Below, in pieces: positions 37,601 to 45,962 of a DNA stretch of 64,000 nt. Numbering within the stretch: the stretch's first letter is position 1; every line of letters starts with the position of its first letter. The notes beneath the pieces are model-generated. The model did not search any database. It saw only the letters and a program-made list of their open reading frames with translations, and had not been told where the DNA came from. The stretch is from Bacteroides mediterraneensis (lineage in GTDB: Bacteria; Bacteroidota; Bacteroidia; Bacteroidales; Bacteroidaceae): positions 49,928 through 113,927 of the forward strand of contig NZ_JACJKA010000008.1 of assembly GCF_016900355.1 (NCBI RefSeq), in the 5' to 3' direction. The position numbers and the translations under genes were made by a program.

Positions 37601-38602
37601 GAAATTATCTTGCACGGAAGAAACATAGTTTACCCCACCAAAGTAAGTACCTATCCAAAGCGCATTCTCCCGGTCAAGAAACAATTCATGCAGGTAATTA
37701 TCGTTCAGTCCTTCCGGATGTCTGCTATCTGCTTTTATCACATCGACTTTTTCCGTAGTCACATCATACTTCGTCAACCCTTCATCCGAAGCCAACAACA
37801 GATGACCGGGCTGCCATTCAACAATTTTTCTTACTTGAAAAGGATGATTAAACTGTAGAGGAGGAATTTTCTGAATCAGTCGCCCATGCTCCTTATCTAA
37901 TAAATAAAGTCCATCTCTCCCCGTTCCTACCCAAAGGCGATGAGAAGAATCCTCAAACAGCACACGGGCATCTTTCACATCCTGTAAAGCTACCGGTTGA
38001 AACATATCCTGCGAAGCTACATAACGACTGATTCCTCCTTCACGGGTAGCAAGCCATATCGTACCGGAAGAATCCTCCATTATATAATACACAAAATCAC
38101 AGTTTACCTTTCCAATAGCCATATACTGATGAAGTGTCTTATTGGGAAGATTGTAACGAAACACTCCTTGTCCTGCAGTAGTTATCCAGATATTATGCCG
38201 ACTGTCACGCATCACATGAGATACGGAAGAATGTATGCTCTCACCAAACTCGGAACGGGCCTGAAAGTCAGAAAAGCTCTCGGTCAATAAATTGAAGATT
38301 GCCAGTCCTCGCTCACTTCCTACATAAAGTTGCATGCTATCTTCCAATATGGTATAAATGCAAGCGCCCAAGGATTCTACCCGACTATCTCTCCACACAC
38401 GAATATGATTCCCGTCAAAACTGTGCAAACCGTCAATCGTTCCAAACCACATACGCCCTTTCGTATCCTGCGTAATGCTATATACCGCATTATTCGAAAG
38501 TCCGTCACTGATGGTGTAATGAGTCACATTACGGGATGCTCCTCCACACAAAAGGAAATAGCCTAAAAATATAATCGAAAAAAGCAGTTTCGCGAATTTC
38601 AT
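34655..38602 (-). CDS. Hybrid two-component system regulator (HTCS), beta-propeller sensor type
   Basis: A sensor kinase, response regulator and DNA-binding factor in one protein of 1315 residues. After a signal peptide come two-propeller reg_prop repeats (GRMWFGTIDGL, NIWITTAGQGVF, RLWVGTGRDGLY, ...) to about residue 670, a Y_Y_Y domain (about 690-755), a membrane span (MIAGYILLGIAGLVYAY, about 785), HisKA with H825 (MHEIRTPL), HATPase, a receiver with D1115 (VVSDVMMPVMDG), and an AraC-type HTH (about 1215-1310). It should sense an oligosaccharide in the periplasm and activate the PUL upstream. An IS256-type element ends 37 bp before its start codon. Confidence 0.95.
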   Translation of the reverse strand: MKFAKLLFSIIFLGYFLLCGGASRNVTHYTISDGLSNNAVYSITQDTKGRMWFGTIDGLHSFDGNHIRVWRDSRVESLGACIYTILEDSMQLYVGSERGLAIFNLLTESFSDFQARSEFGESIHSSVSHVMRDSRHNIWITTAGQGVFRYNLPNKTLHQYMAIGKVNCDFVYYIMEDSSGTIWLATREGGISRYVASQDMFQPVALQDVKDARVLFEDSSHRLWVGTGRDGLYLLDKEHGRLIQKIPPLQFNHPFQVRKIVEWQPGHLLLASDEGLTKYDVTTEKVDVIKADSRHPEGLNDNYLHELFLDRENALWIGTYFGGVNYVSSVQDNFRHYHKDNSQLDARIISVFAHADKDNLWIGTDDAGFFYWDRQKQTFQGYRPQKGKPGPAYHNIHALLQDGDKLFVGMFMGGLDILDLRTGKFKNYKADTSPRSLYSSEIYALYKDSRQKVWIGTTAGLNCYNSQTDDFKRIYELHGANISYIFEEKGKKLWVCSLNSGVYCLDYQTGKWMHYFHQLKDEEGTLPTNQIITGCLDMQGRLWLGTDGDGLLRYDRKKEVFVREGLPEHIRVIYKILPDKDKLWFTTNNGMYCYQPLTSSLKFYNKKDGLQENLFLPNSGIQLSDGTIMVGGVNGFNEFRPDKIQVDTQIPTVILTDFQLFNKPVIIGNEDSPLKVSITYADRLVLDYSHSMFSFSVAALSYINTSKNKYRYRLEGFEKDWTETNDAPHVTYTNLPAGDYVFQVSASNSDGMWNENAIAFPIKVLPPWWASSYMIAGYILLGIAGLVYAYYRMNKIHRRRMTLLTIKKDREIYQSKIEFFTGIMHEIRTPLTLILAPLENVMKSSGTVKDVLPQLQVIERNGKRLLTLVNQLMDFRKAESGGMNVILAETNIKTLLMNVYERFQLSADIKHIKISLTMPEESCYARVDQEAFTKVVSNLLSNALKFTDTCIWIDLLIVGDKKLEVRVRDNGRGIDVKEQEKIFSPFYQVPDKASSGRIGTGVGLSLVKKLVDLMHGGLNLESELGVGSTFIVSFDRVEHKEGQVVEQAPSQDIQAEDKADIPEGQYRILIVDDNQDLREYLHQLLSVRYQVSCAENGKEAWDRILQNMPDLVVSDVMMPVMDGIQLCRNIKQNLSTSHIPVILLTAKAASEDYVEGLESGADVYLEKPFSGDVINAQIASIFRNREGMKKDFKTKPMVSSVSISKLDTLLMDKISKIIEKRMTDSDFTVDVLAQEVGISRSGLFAKIKAISGMTPNDYIRLIRLKKAAYLLAEEEVSSSEACFRVGFSSPSYFAKCFQAQFGIAPAEFRRKGGKD

Positions 38603-38639
38603 ACCCTATTAGTTTAGATTAAAGCATGTTCATTGGTAG

Positions 38640-38663
38640 TGTTTCATTCAGTGTGTCTGAAAT
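38640..38663. repeat. Left terminal inverted repeat of the IS256-type element
   Basis: Outer-to-inner TGTTTCATTC then AGTGTGTCTGAAAT. The last 14 bases match the right end exactly; over 24 bp there are four mismatches. Confidence 0.8.
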
Positions 38664-38687
38664 GAGTCTTCAGATCTTTTAGTTTTG

Positions 38688-38695
38688 CAAATATA
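38688..38695 (-). promoter_or_regulatory. Outward-facing -7-like box inside the IS end
   Basis: Minus strand TATATTTG matches TAnnTTTG, lies within the IS and points at the HTCS gene, 86 bp before its ATG. No good -33 TTTG was found at the normal distance, so activity is uncertain. Confidence 0.4.
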
Positions 38696-38744
38696 TCACT
38701 TTATTTGATACATTATCAGCAGGCATGCCTGCCGATAATTATTT

Positions 38745-39911
38745 TTATTCGTCCGGAAACAGATTCTTGTCAAGATCAATTCTTGGAACCTGTCTCAGGT
38801 AAGACTTCTTGTCCATGGCAGTCTTTCCCATAAGCAGGATGACAGACTCCTCGTTGGGCATTGCGCCACGCATCCTCGTAACTCGCCGGAAGTCCTTCTG
38901 CAGGCGTTCTATCCAGTTCGTAGTATATATCATAGATTGGATGCGGTGGTCATAGTTCAGGTAAGTGAAATACGCCTTGTAGGAAGCATCCTCACCACGT
39001 TTCCTGATACTCCTGTAATACCGGCCCCATTGGGCACAGAATTGCTGCCATTCACTCCAGGCCTGTTCTACTGTATAGTTTCTGTCCCCTGTCCGGAAAA
39101 TATGCCTCAAATCTTCTGCCACATCTCCTTTATCCCCGTTACGGACATCGCTCAAGATATTGCGCTTTAGGTGGGTAGTGCATCTCTGAAGTTTAGTTTC
39201 AGGGAACACTTCACTGATGACATCTTCAAGTCCTTTAAGACCGTCCGCGCATATAAGACCGATTTTACCGACACCTCTCTCGTACAGGTCATGCAGCATC
39301 TCACCCCAGCCCAAAGCACTTTCTGTCGGTTTGTTGAAGATACCGAGTACCTCCCTGGTCTTGTCCTCCTTCACGGCCAGAACGACATAGAAGGCTTCCG
39401 CATCAACGCTACGCTTGCGGTGTACCTTTATGTGTACGCAGTCAATGAACACCACAGGATAATAGCTTTCCAGAGAACGTTCCAGCCAGTCTGTGACATC
39501 CTTGCGCAGGTAGTCAAGCATCCGCGATATACTGGCTTTGCTGTAGTGCTCGCCATAGATGTCGTTGAAGACTTCACCAACCTGTTCCTGAGTCAGACCT
39601 TTGGTGTACAGGGTCCCGGCAAGTCGTTCACACTCTTCTTCCTAATCACGGAGTATGGCCAATATACGGGGATGAAAGTTACCGTACCTGTCACGTGGAA
39701 TACGGAAAGTCAATGTACGTCCATGCCCATATGTACGACCAGGACGGTAGCCATTGCACTTGTTGCCTGCAACACTCTCTTCATGAAGATATTCCCTGCG
39801 CTCTGATATCATCAGGCTTTCAAGCATTATTTCCATCAAATCATGTAAGCCATTTTCTTTTTCCGAATGCTTGCATATCAGCTCGGAAAGTTGTTCCTTT
39901 GTGAAATCCAT
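38745..39911 (-). pseudogene. IS256-family transposase, interrupted by one in-frame TAG
   Basis: Mutator-type DDE transposase. From MDFTKEQLSELICK the frame runs 89 residues to RILAILRD, meets TAG at 39644-39642, and continues in the same frame (EEECERLAGTLYTKGLTQ...) to the stop at 38745. All catalytic parts lie after the stop: VVFIDCVHIKV, LICADGLKGLEDVI and TTNWIERLQKDFRRVTRMRGAMPNEES. There is no frameshift. A single C-to-T change in a CAG codon would explain it. An internal start at 39521 (258 residues) retains the DDE core but lacks the N-terminal DNA-binding region. Confidence 0.85.
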
Positions 39912-39986
39912 AAAGTCTACTCTTTTTTTAGGTTTATTGGTTTGCTGCTACAAATCTAAAAAATCTGTAGACTTTTTTATTATCCT

Positions 39987-40010
39987 ATTTCAGACACACT
40001 TTTTGGAACA
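39987..40010. repeat. Right terminal inverted repeat of the IS256-type element
   Basis: Complement reads TGTTCCAAAA then AGTGTGTCTGAAAT from outside in, pairing with the left end over 24 bp with four mismatches. Confidence 0.8.
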
Positions 40011-40130
40011 GTATCCTTCAATAACTTCATTGCCAATTCTCTATCTGCCATAGCAGCATACTGTTTCTTTGAAAAGAAGCCCGCCATTGACCTGTGTTTT
40101 GTCAAAGACGGGCAACTTACTATGTTTTGA
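40011..40130 (+). pseudogene. C-terminal remnant of a second transposase (unrelated IS)
   Basis: Forty codons ending in TGA, read directly from the right end of the IS256-type element. The sequence contains NNFIANSLSAIAAYC, FFEKKPAID and DGQLTMF. The same peptide with conservative changes is encoded at the far end of the window (63895-64000, minus), and the sequence after both stops shares a 20-bp end. This identifies it as the 3' end of a repeated element, most likely a DDE transposase, although I cannot name the family. Everything upstream has been lost at the IS256 junction. Confidence 0.6.
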
Positions 40131-40131
40131 A

Positions 40132-40151
40132 TTATATCGAACTCACGTTAA
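40132..40151. repeat. 20-bp end repeat of the older IS, copy 1
   Basis: TTATATCGAACTCACGTTAA, identical in reverse complement to 63873-63892. In both copies it starts 1-2 bp after the stop codon of the conserved transposase C-terminus, as a terminal repeat would. TTAA at its outer edge could be a target duplication rather than part of the element. Confidence 0.75.
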
Positions 40152-40255
40152 TTTATATTTAAGGAACGTTCATACGAGTAAAAATACAAAATTCCAATAC
40201 AAATCTTACTGGAAACTGGAAAAACTTCCTCAAAACACTTCGGTATTCAAACTAA

Positions 40256-40291
40256 AACGTACTTGCATTTACAAGAAAACACAAGTACGTT
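40256..40291 (-). terminator. Hairpin after the PUL operon
   Basis: AACGTACTTG and CAAGTACGTT form a perfect 10-bp stem, loop 16 nt. On the minus strand TTTTAGTTTG follows. It lies 48 bp past the last PUL gene and probably ends the operon. Nothing else is seen in 40152-40339. Confidence 0.5.
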
Positions 40292-40339
40292 CCAGCTACT
40301 AAGCATAGATTACAAAATTAATCGCAAAATAGAAGATTC

Positions 40340-42331
40340 TCACCTCATCCGGATGGCAAACCCTCCTCCTGGAGCCAAATGCACCGTCAAACGTGTATTT
40401 TTATCAACATGAATTAGTTTTAGATGAAAGTCACGTCCTATACGATGAGCATTTATGCCATCTTCATATAAAAGACCTTGACATATCTTTCCTTTTAAAA
40501 AAGAAAAATCCAATTCAATATCCCTTTCTTGCCAGTCTGTAATTCCTCCAATATACCAAGTATCTCCTTTACGACGCGCGGTTACAATATATTCTCCCAT
40601 CTTGGCATCCAGAACACGTGTTTCATCCCAAACAGTAGGGATACCTGAAATAAAATCTACCGACTCTTTTTCACGGACATAATTACTAGGCGTATCGCAA
40701 AGCATATTTAAAGGAGACTCAAATACTACATACAACGCAAGTTGCCGGCAACGAGTACCTTGACTCATAGGTTCTGAATAGCAAGGGAAATAACAACCTT
40801 TTGCAGCGTTACGCATTGCTCCTTGCGTATAATCCAGAGGACCAGCCACTTGACGAATAAAAGGAACCATGACATCATACTTCACCTGATCCACACTGTC
40901 AGGACTCCATTTCATATTCTCCAAACCATGCACTCCTTCAAAATTCAAGATATTCGGATAGGTTCGATTCATTCCTGAAGGCTTATACATTCCATGTAAA
41001 TCAAGTACTAAATGATATTTTGCACACATGGCAGCAGCCCGATAATTGAATTCTACCATTTCCTGATCATCCCGATCCATAAAGTCAACCTTAAATCCTT
41101 TCACTCCCAAATCCGAGTAAAACCGACAAATGTTCTCCATATCACGCTCGAAAGCATAATAGCCAGCCCATAAAATAATACCCACATTTTTATCAGAAGC
41201 ATAATCTACCAACTCCTTCAAATCAATGCTATCTACTACTTGCATCAAGTCGGCTTTCAAATTCACAGCCCATCCTTCGTCTAAAATGACATACTCCATA
41301 CCGTATTTAGCTGCAAAATCAATATACTCCTTATAGGTTTCATTGTTTACCCCTGTCACATAGTTCACTCCATCAATGTTCCTGTCACTCCACCATTCCC
41401 ATGCTACTTTACCAGGCTTAATCCACGAAATATCATCCAACCGCGAAGGAGATGCCAGAAGATATGTCAAGTCATTATCAGCCAGCTGCTCGTCCCGTGC
41501 CGTTACGATTGCCATACGCCACGGAAAAGTTCTTTTCCCTTTTACCCGTGCAATATATGACTCACGCTCTTGTACCAACATCTGCAACATTTTATGCCCT
41601 CCCTGAATACTGTTTTTAGGATATGGAGCATGGACTCCCTTCAATGTATATTCTTCACCTTCTACAGCCGAAAGATAAAGTCCCGGAAAATCTTCCAAAT
41701 CAGATTCCGTCAAACACACCTTAATGCCATTTTCTGCTTCCACAACCAGAGGAAGGAACATCAGCCTTTCTTTATCCAAATGAGAAAGCCTGTCCGTTGT
41801 ATAAGTATTCTCAAAAGAGTTATAAAACTGACAATCAAGATTATGTCTCTGCACACGAGGTACTACATAAGGTACATTTGCTTCAAAGTCTGAAGAAAAG
41901 CAATAACTTACATTCTCCGAAACTATATCAAGTACCTTGTTCTCCCTATGGACAAAACGATAAACGATTCCTGTATCATAAGCACGAAACTCCAAACCCC
42001 ATCCATTCTTAAAGTTCAGAATCAAAGAATTATAGTTATCACGTATTTCACTTCTTCTATAAAAAGGAGAAGCAACCATAGCATTCACCGAATTCCGCTT
42101 TGTACTTACCAGACGGGGATTTTCCCCCCAGACAATTCCATTTGTCAGAGTCATCGATAAAGGAGAATCGTTCAAGATTCTATATCCCTCACGAGAGATA
42201 CTATAGGAAATATACTCTCCGACCTTAATCTCAGTTTGCAACTTTCCATCAGGAGAGAACAGTTCAAACTCCTTATGAGCTTGTACTGTCAATGCCCATA
42301 AAATGCATACAAATAGTAATATCTTTTTCAT
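40340..42331 (-). CDS. Glycoside hydrolase family 97, retaining type (second GH97 of the PUL)
   Basis: Secreted enzyme of 663 residues with signal peptide MKKILLFVCILWALTVQA. N-terminal beta-sandwich, (beta/alpha)8 barrel (KPGKVAWEWWSDRNIDGVNYV, YVILDEGWAV), then a C-terminal beta domain. The barrel has the retaining-type nucleophile D416 (GFKVDFMDRDDQE) and acid/base E465 (LNFEGVHGLE), as in BtGH97b alpha-galactosidase, and not the two-Glu base of inverting SusB. Likely acts on alpha-galactoside or a related sugar; the substrate is inferred. Last gene of the PUL operon. Confidence 0.93.
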   Translation of the reverse strand: MKKILLFVCILWALTVQAHKEFELFSPDGKLQTEIKVGEYISYSISREGYRILNDSPLSMTLTNGIVWGENPRLVSTKRNSVNAMVASPFYRRSEIRDNYNSLILNFKNGWGLEFRAYDTGIVYRFVHRENKVLDIVSENVSYCFSSDFEANVPYVVPRVQRHNLDCQFYNSFENTYTTDRLSHLDKERLMFLPLVVEAENGIKVCLTESDLEDFPGLYLSAVEGEEYTLKGVHAPYPKNSIQGGHKMLQMLVQERESYIARVKGKRTFPWRMAIVTARDEQLADNDLTYLLASPSRLDDISWIKPGKVAWEWWSDRNIDGVNYVTGVNNETYKEYIDFAAKYGMEYVILDEGWAVNLKADLMQVVDSIDLKELVDYASDKNVGIILWAGYYAFERDMENICRFYSDLGVKGFKVDFMDRDDQEMVEFNYRAAAMCAKYHLVLDLHGMYKPSGMNRTYPNILNFEGVHGLENMKWSPDSVDQVKYDVMVPFIRQVAGPLDYTQGAMRNAAKGCYFPCYSEPMSQGTRCRQLALYVVFESPLNMLCDTPSNYVREKESVDFISGIPTVWDETRVLDAKMGEYIVTARRKGDTWYIGGITDWQERDIELDFSFLKGKICQGLLYEDGINAHRIGRDFHLKLIHVDKNTRLTVHLAPGGGFAIRMR

Positions 42332-42384
42332 ACCTGTCAGTTCACATTAAATATTCATAAGCCTGCGTCAGGAAAACATTGCTG

Positions 42385-43845
42385 CTACACCCCTGCTGTA
42401 AGAGATTCACCATTCTTCAAATTTATACAAGCCGAGGACACATGGTTATCATTCAACTTTTTAACCGTAGTTTTATATACTTTACCACCTGCATTGATGC
42501 TTTGGCAGTTTCCAATGAATGAAGCATTCCAGACAATGTCTCTTCCTGTATTATTCTCAAATACTGTAATTTTATTTCCTATATGTTTAACAGTAATATA
42601 CCCATTAAAAACCGGAACATTTTTCACTTCGACTTCCACTCCATTGTCCGTCAGATGAGAACATGTGGTAATCGTGTTGTTAGAAGAAGAAGGATTGATA
42701 CCCATCAAACCACCTATACACCCTTCAATCACTCCATACGAAACTTCAGGATATTCACAACGATTCACCAACGGTAAAGTTACTAAATATTTATATGCTT
42801 CTTCATCATACCCAAAACGGTAAAGCATTTCCGGAAAATGGGACAAGTTTTCCACATTCCACTCTTTTGACAATATATCATTTATTGAAGCCTTTAAGCG
42901 AAAATCATCTTTTATTGCATTAAACCACAATAAGACAGGAACTCCCTCTCCACGATGAAAAGTTTTATCCTCGGTCCAGAATGTCTGGTAATACTGATGT
43001 TCCTCATCCCACCATTTATCTTCTATAATATTCTGGTAAGCATCAGCCTTTTTCAAATCATTCCGCGCCGTCACACTATCACCGCATATTGCTGCCATTT
43101 GCGCATGAGCCTTATAACCTGCATACATTGAAGCCAGCAAGTCAACCCCCAATGTCAATCCACGGAAATTTTCAACATAGGAAGCCAGTCCCCTGCAAGT
43201 ATGGAAATTATTGTTCAAATCAAAATTATCAGGTTGGTGCATATACCGAGGCCTGTCCATGATATTTTCAGGTTCCAGCCTCCAGTGCTTTACATACTCA
43301 TTCAAAGATTTATCATAGAAATTGACAAAACAGGAATCCGTCAGATAATCCTTGTCACCAGTCCATTCATACATTTTCCAACAAGCCTGAATCACATCAA
43401 AATTAGCATTCAAATTATACCAAAATTCCTTATCATTGGCATAATCAGCAGGAGCCGGCTTGTCATAACGGTTAATTTCCCAATACGTACACCAGTCCTT
43501 ACTCTCACTGATATTTTTCGCAAACTTTCCAAACATATTCTTATTATGTTCTGCCAGCCCCAAGATTTGTGCACCGACTGACTGATGAGATACATCACGC
43601 ATACAAAAAGCTTCACGCTGAGGCAAAGCTGCTTCATACCAATAACCAACAGGGTCACTCCCGTCATGTACATAGGATAGTGCCATCTTTTTTGCCCAAT
43701 TATATGCATTCTCTAAATTTTTATCCGTTGAAGCAAAAACAGAAGTCTGCTCTAACGGCAATTTTTCAATAGATTTTTTTGTTGAAGAACCAACACAAGC
43801 AGAAAGCAGCAAAGCCGAGGTTCCAATCAAAAACATATTCTTCAT
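42385..43845 (-). CDS. Six-hairpin glycosidase-like lipoprotein, family unassigned
   Basis: Lipoprotein of 486 residues (lipobox LLLSACVGSS). The body looks like an (alpha/alpha)6 barrel: REAFCMRDVSHQSVGAQILGL, WCTYWEINRYDKPAPADY, FWYNLNANFDVIQACWKMYEWTGDKDYL, WWDEEHQYYQTFW. RDxSH, Glu in EINRYD and acidic residues near WWDEE are candidate catalytic positions, but this is a guess. The last 80 residues form a small beta domain (VEVKNVPVFNGYITVKHIGNK). I do not recognise a CAZy family. It starts 5 bp after the preceding glycosidase. Confidence 0.75.
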   Translation of the reverse strand: MKNMFLIGTSALLLSACVGSSTKKSIEKLPLEQTSVFASTDKNLENAYNWAKKMALSYVHDGSDPVGYWYEAALPQREAFCMRDVSHQSVGAQILGLAEHNKNMFGKFAKNISESKDWCTYWEINRYDKPAPADYANDKEFWYNLNANFDVIQACWKMYEWTGDKDYLTDSCFVNFYDKSLNEYVKHWRLEPENIMDRPRYMHQPDNFDLNNNFHTCRGLASYVENFRGLTLGVDLLASMYAGYKAHAQMAAICGDSVTARNDLKKADAYQNIIEDKWWDEEHQYYQTFWTEDKTFHRGEGVPVLLWFNAIKDDFRLKASINDILSKEWNVENLSHFPEMLYRFGYDEEAYKYLVTLPLVNRCEYPEVSYGVIEGCIGGLMGINPSSSNNTITTCSHLTDNGVEVEVKNVPVFNGYITVKHIGNKITVFENNTGRDIVWNASFIGNCQSINAGGKVYKTTVKKLNDNHVSSACINLKNGESLTAGV

Positions 43846-43849
43846 ACCA

Positions 43850-45865
43850 CTATTTCAAATTAACTGTTACAAACCCATCTTTATTCACACTATATACTTT
43901 TTTCTTTGTCGCACCCTCCGAAACCATAACCTGCAATTTTCCTGAAGATAAACGTTTCACTTCTATATCAAAGTCTGCCCCAAAAGCACGTACGTGATGC
44001 AGTGCCATCTGATTCCATTTTTGCGGAAGGCGAGGAGTCAAAGTAAACGACTTAAATCCAATGGGACGGATACCAAACAAGCCCTCGGTGATGATACGAC
44101 CATACAAACCGCTTTCTGCTGAAAGATGCCGTTGTTCTCCTTCAGGCCATGCCTCAATGGCATAAGGAACATGTTCACCCAGCAATCGGGTTTTAGAGTA
44201 GCGCTGTAAATATTCAGTGGCTTTTTCTGTTTCGCCAGCCGCGTATACTCCCCGCAAAGCATAAAGTGTGGAACGATCCCAAAAAGTCTCGCTTCCTGCT
44301 TGTGTAAGCAATCCGTTCTCAGTCCACAATCGAGGTGAAAACAATGCTTGAATAGTACCATCCTTTCGTTCATCGATACCCACTGTCAGAGGAATACAAA
44401 TCCAGGAACGAAGCACATCATTTCCTTTATAATAGGCATAAGTAGAATAACCTTCTACTGTACTTCCAAAATATGTTTCAATATTCTTGCGTAATGTAGA
44501 AGCTTGCTTTCTATAAGTATTTGCCACATTATTTCCCTTTCCTAATTCCTTAGCCAAATATGCAGCCGAAATCAAGGCATCATAATAAAGGGAAGATGTA
44601 CAAAGATTGGCATCTCCTGAAGGGAAACGATTTTCCAGCTCATCCGTATCCGAAGCTACCACTCCTCCTTCATTCAATTTCCGGTGACAATATTCCAGAC
44701 ACCAGGAAATCAGCGGCCACAGCTCTTCGGCTTCTTCACGGCTTGCACGAGTCAAAGCGTAACGAGAAGCTCCATAAGCAATCATGGCAGCATCTCCACG
44801 GTCGCCTACTCCAGCCCAGATATCCAGCCCCTCAGCTACAATTGAACTCGGAATTGGTTTCCAATCATCATTTATAAAACGAGCAAAATGCTTGAAACTA
44901 TTTAAAGCTGAAACATTTCCGTATTCATAGCCTGTATAAGGGAAATAAGGATTGATATATTCAGCCTGGTCGTTAGCCCAAATGGCTGCATAATACGACT
45001 CTCCTCCCGGACCATGCATAGGTCCTCCCTGAGTTTCATAGATACTTTCGCAAGCGCGTATCTTTGAAAATGCAAACATCTGGTTTATCACAGGGTCTGG
45101 GGTTTCCAGTACCAGATTATCCATCCAGGAAGCTACTAACGATTCTCTTTTTACCTTCTCTGCACAGGCATCGAGCACAAGGCTGCTGGCTTCTGAATCA
45201 TGCGCAGAAATGGATGCTGAGAAACGCAAAGTGTCCCCAGGCTGTAAAGTAAAATATCCATTCTGAAGCAGTTTTCCTTCAATAAAATAAGTTCCCTTTA
45301 CTCCTTTAGACGGATCGGTCCGAGCCACAAAACCATCCTTAGGTATTTCCACTGCCAATGAATTTTTACCTTTATTTATCACCTGATACAGCTCTACCAA
45401 GGCTGGAAGCTCTGTAGACGGAAAATATTCACGTACAATCTCCCATTCCCCATAATACCCCTGGTTTACCACACTCTTTACCTGCAACTTCCCTTTTATG
45501 CCAAGTTCTTTTACTTTTTCTCCACGTTGCAGACTCCGTCCGTTCACTGTAACTCCAGCAAGCGGATTCCAGTCATACCGACGCATCAGGCTGGCATGTG
45601 TATTATTAGGAATGGTTCGCAGACGCGGCCATACCATGCTCTTGTTCAAGCGAAAAGTTCCTTCACTGTCAACTCCATAACGGAGAACTACAGAAACAGT
45701 TTTTCCACTCATCTCTATATGATCCTCATGCGGAATATTTTCGTTCACCGACCAGATAATCTGATTATCTGGAGCTATGTGCCAACGAGTTGTCTCGACT
45801 GCATTTACTCCTAATGCAGTAAATCCAATTCCACCAATCAAAATTGTTCTAAGTAAATTCATCAA
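43850..45865 (-). CDS. Secreted (alpha/alpha)6-barrel glycosidase, family unassigned
   Basis: Protein of 671 residues with signal peptide ending ...FTALGVNA. The first 250 residues are a beta-sandwich (ETTRWHIAPDNQIIWSVNEN), followed by a six-hairpin barrel: GGPMHGPGGESYYAAIWANDQAEYINP, GVGDRGDAAMIAYGASRYAL, DELENRFPSGDANLCTSSLYYDALI, ESGLYGRIITEGLFGIRPIGFKSFTLTPRLP. The layout resembles GH65/GH78/GH95-like enzymes, with WANDQAEY as a possible acid position. The family and substrate are not clear. In the PUL it follows susD after a 97-bp gap holding a hairpin. Confidence 0.75.
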   Translation of the reverse strand: MMNLLRTILIGGIGFTALGVNAVETTRWHIAPDNQIIWSVNENIPHEDHIEMSGKTVSVVLRYGVDSEGTFRLNKSMVWPRLRTIPNNTHASLMRRYDWNPLAGVTVNGRSLQRGEKVKELGIKGKLQVKSVVNQGYYGEWEIVREYFPSTELPALVELYQVINKGKNSLAVEIPKDGFVARTDPSKGVKGTYFIEGKLLQNGYFTLQPGDTLRFSASISAHDSEASSLVLDACAEKVKRESLVASWMDNLVLETPDPVINQMFAFSKIRACESIYETQGGPMHGPGGESYYAAIWANDQAEYINPYFPYTGYEYGNVSALNSFKHFARFINDDWKPIPSSIVAEGLDIWAGVGDRGDAAMIAYGASRYALTRASREEAEELWPLISWCLEYCHRKLNEGGVVASDTDELENRFPSGDANLCTSSLYYDALISAAYLAKELGKGNNVANTYRKQASTLRKNIETYFGSTVEGYSTYAYYKGNDVLRSWICIPLTVGIDERKDGTIQALFSPRLWTENGLLTQAGSETFWDRSTLYALRGVYAAGETEKATEYLQRYSKTRLLGEHVPYAIEAWPEGEQRHLSAESGLYGRIITEGLFGIRPIGFKSFTLTPRLPQKWNQMALHHVRAFGADFDIEVKRLSSGKLQVMVSEGATKKKVYSVNKDGFVTVNLK

Positions 45866-45900
45866 TTACAGATTTAAAAATTAAGTATGTACAAACATCA

Positions 45901-45949
45901 GAAATCTGTTCCTAAATTAAGTTTTATTTTTCATTCAGGAACAGATTTC
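45901..45949 (-). other. Intra-operon hairpin between susD and the downstream glycosidases
   Basis: GAAATCTGTTCCT (45901-45913) and AGGAACAGATTTC (45937-45949) form a perfect 13-bp stem with a 23-nt A/T-rich loop. No T run follows on the minus strand, so it is more likely an mRNA stabiliser, processing site or attenuator than a full terminator. Confidence 0.6.
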
Positions 45950-45962
45950 CTCTACTATTCTT

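Larger units (their letters stand above)
38640..40010 (-). mobile_element. IS256-family insertion sequence
   Basis: A 1371-bp element bounded by 24-bp imperfect inverted repeats and holding one transposase reading frame (38745-39911) interrupted by a TAG. Flanking bases (left CATTGGTAG, right GTATCCTTC) show no target-site duplication, so a deletion or recombination next to the element is likely. Its right end abuts a fragment of another transposase, its left end the 5' region of the HTCS gene. A palindrome GCAGGCATGCCTGC lies just after the transposase stop. Confidence 0.85.

Noticed and set aside
38620..40030. Target-site duplication around the IS256-type element
   Set aside because: Nine bases on each side (CATTGGTAG and GTATCCTTC) do not match, and shifting the ends by a few bases does not help.
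40011..40087. Minus-strand small gene starting MAGFFSKKQY, seen in both repeat copies
   Set aside because: The opposite strand gives a protein end with aligned stop codons in both copies and a shared sequence just after, which is better explained as a transposase C-terminus.
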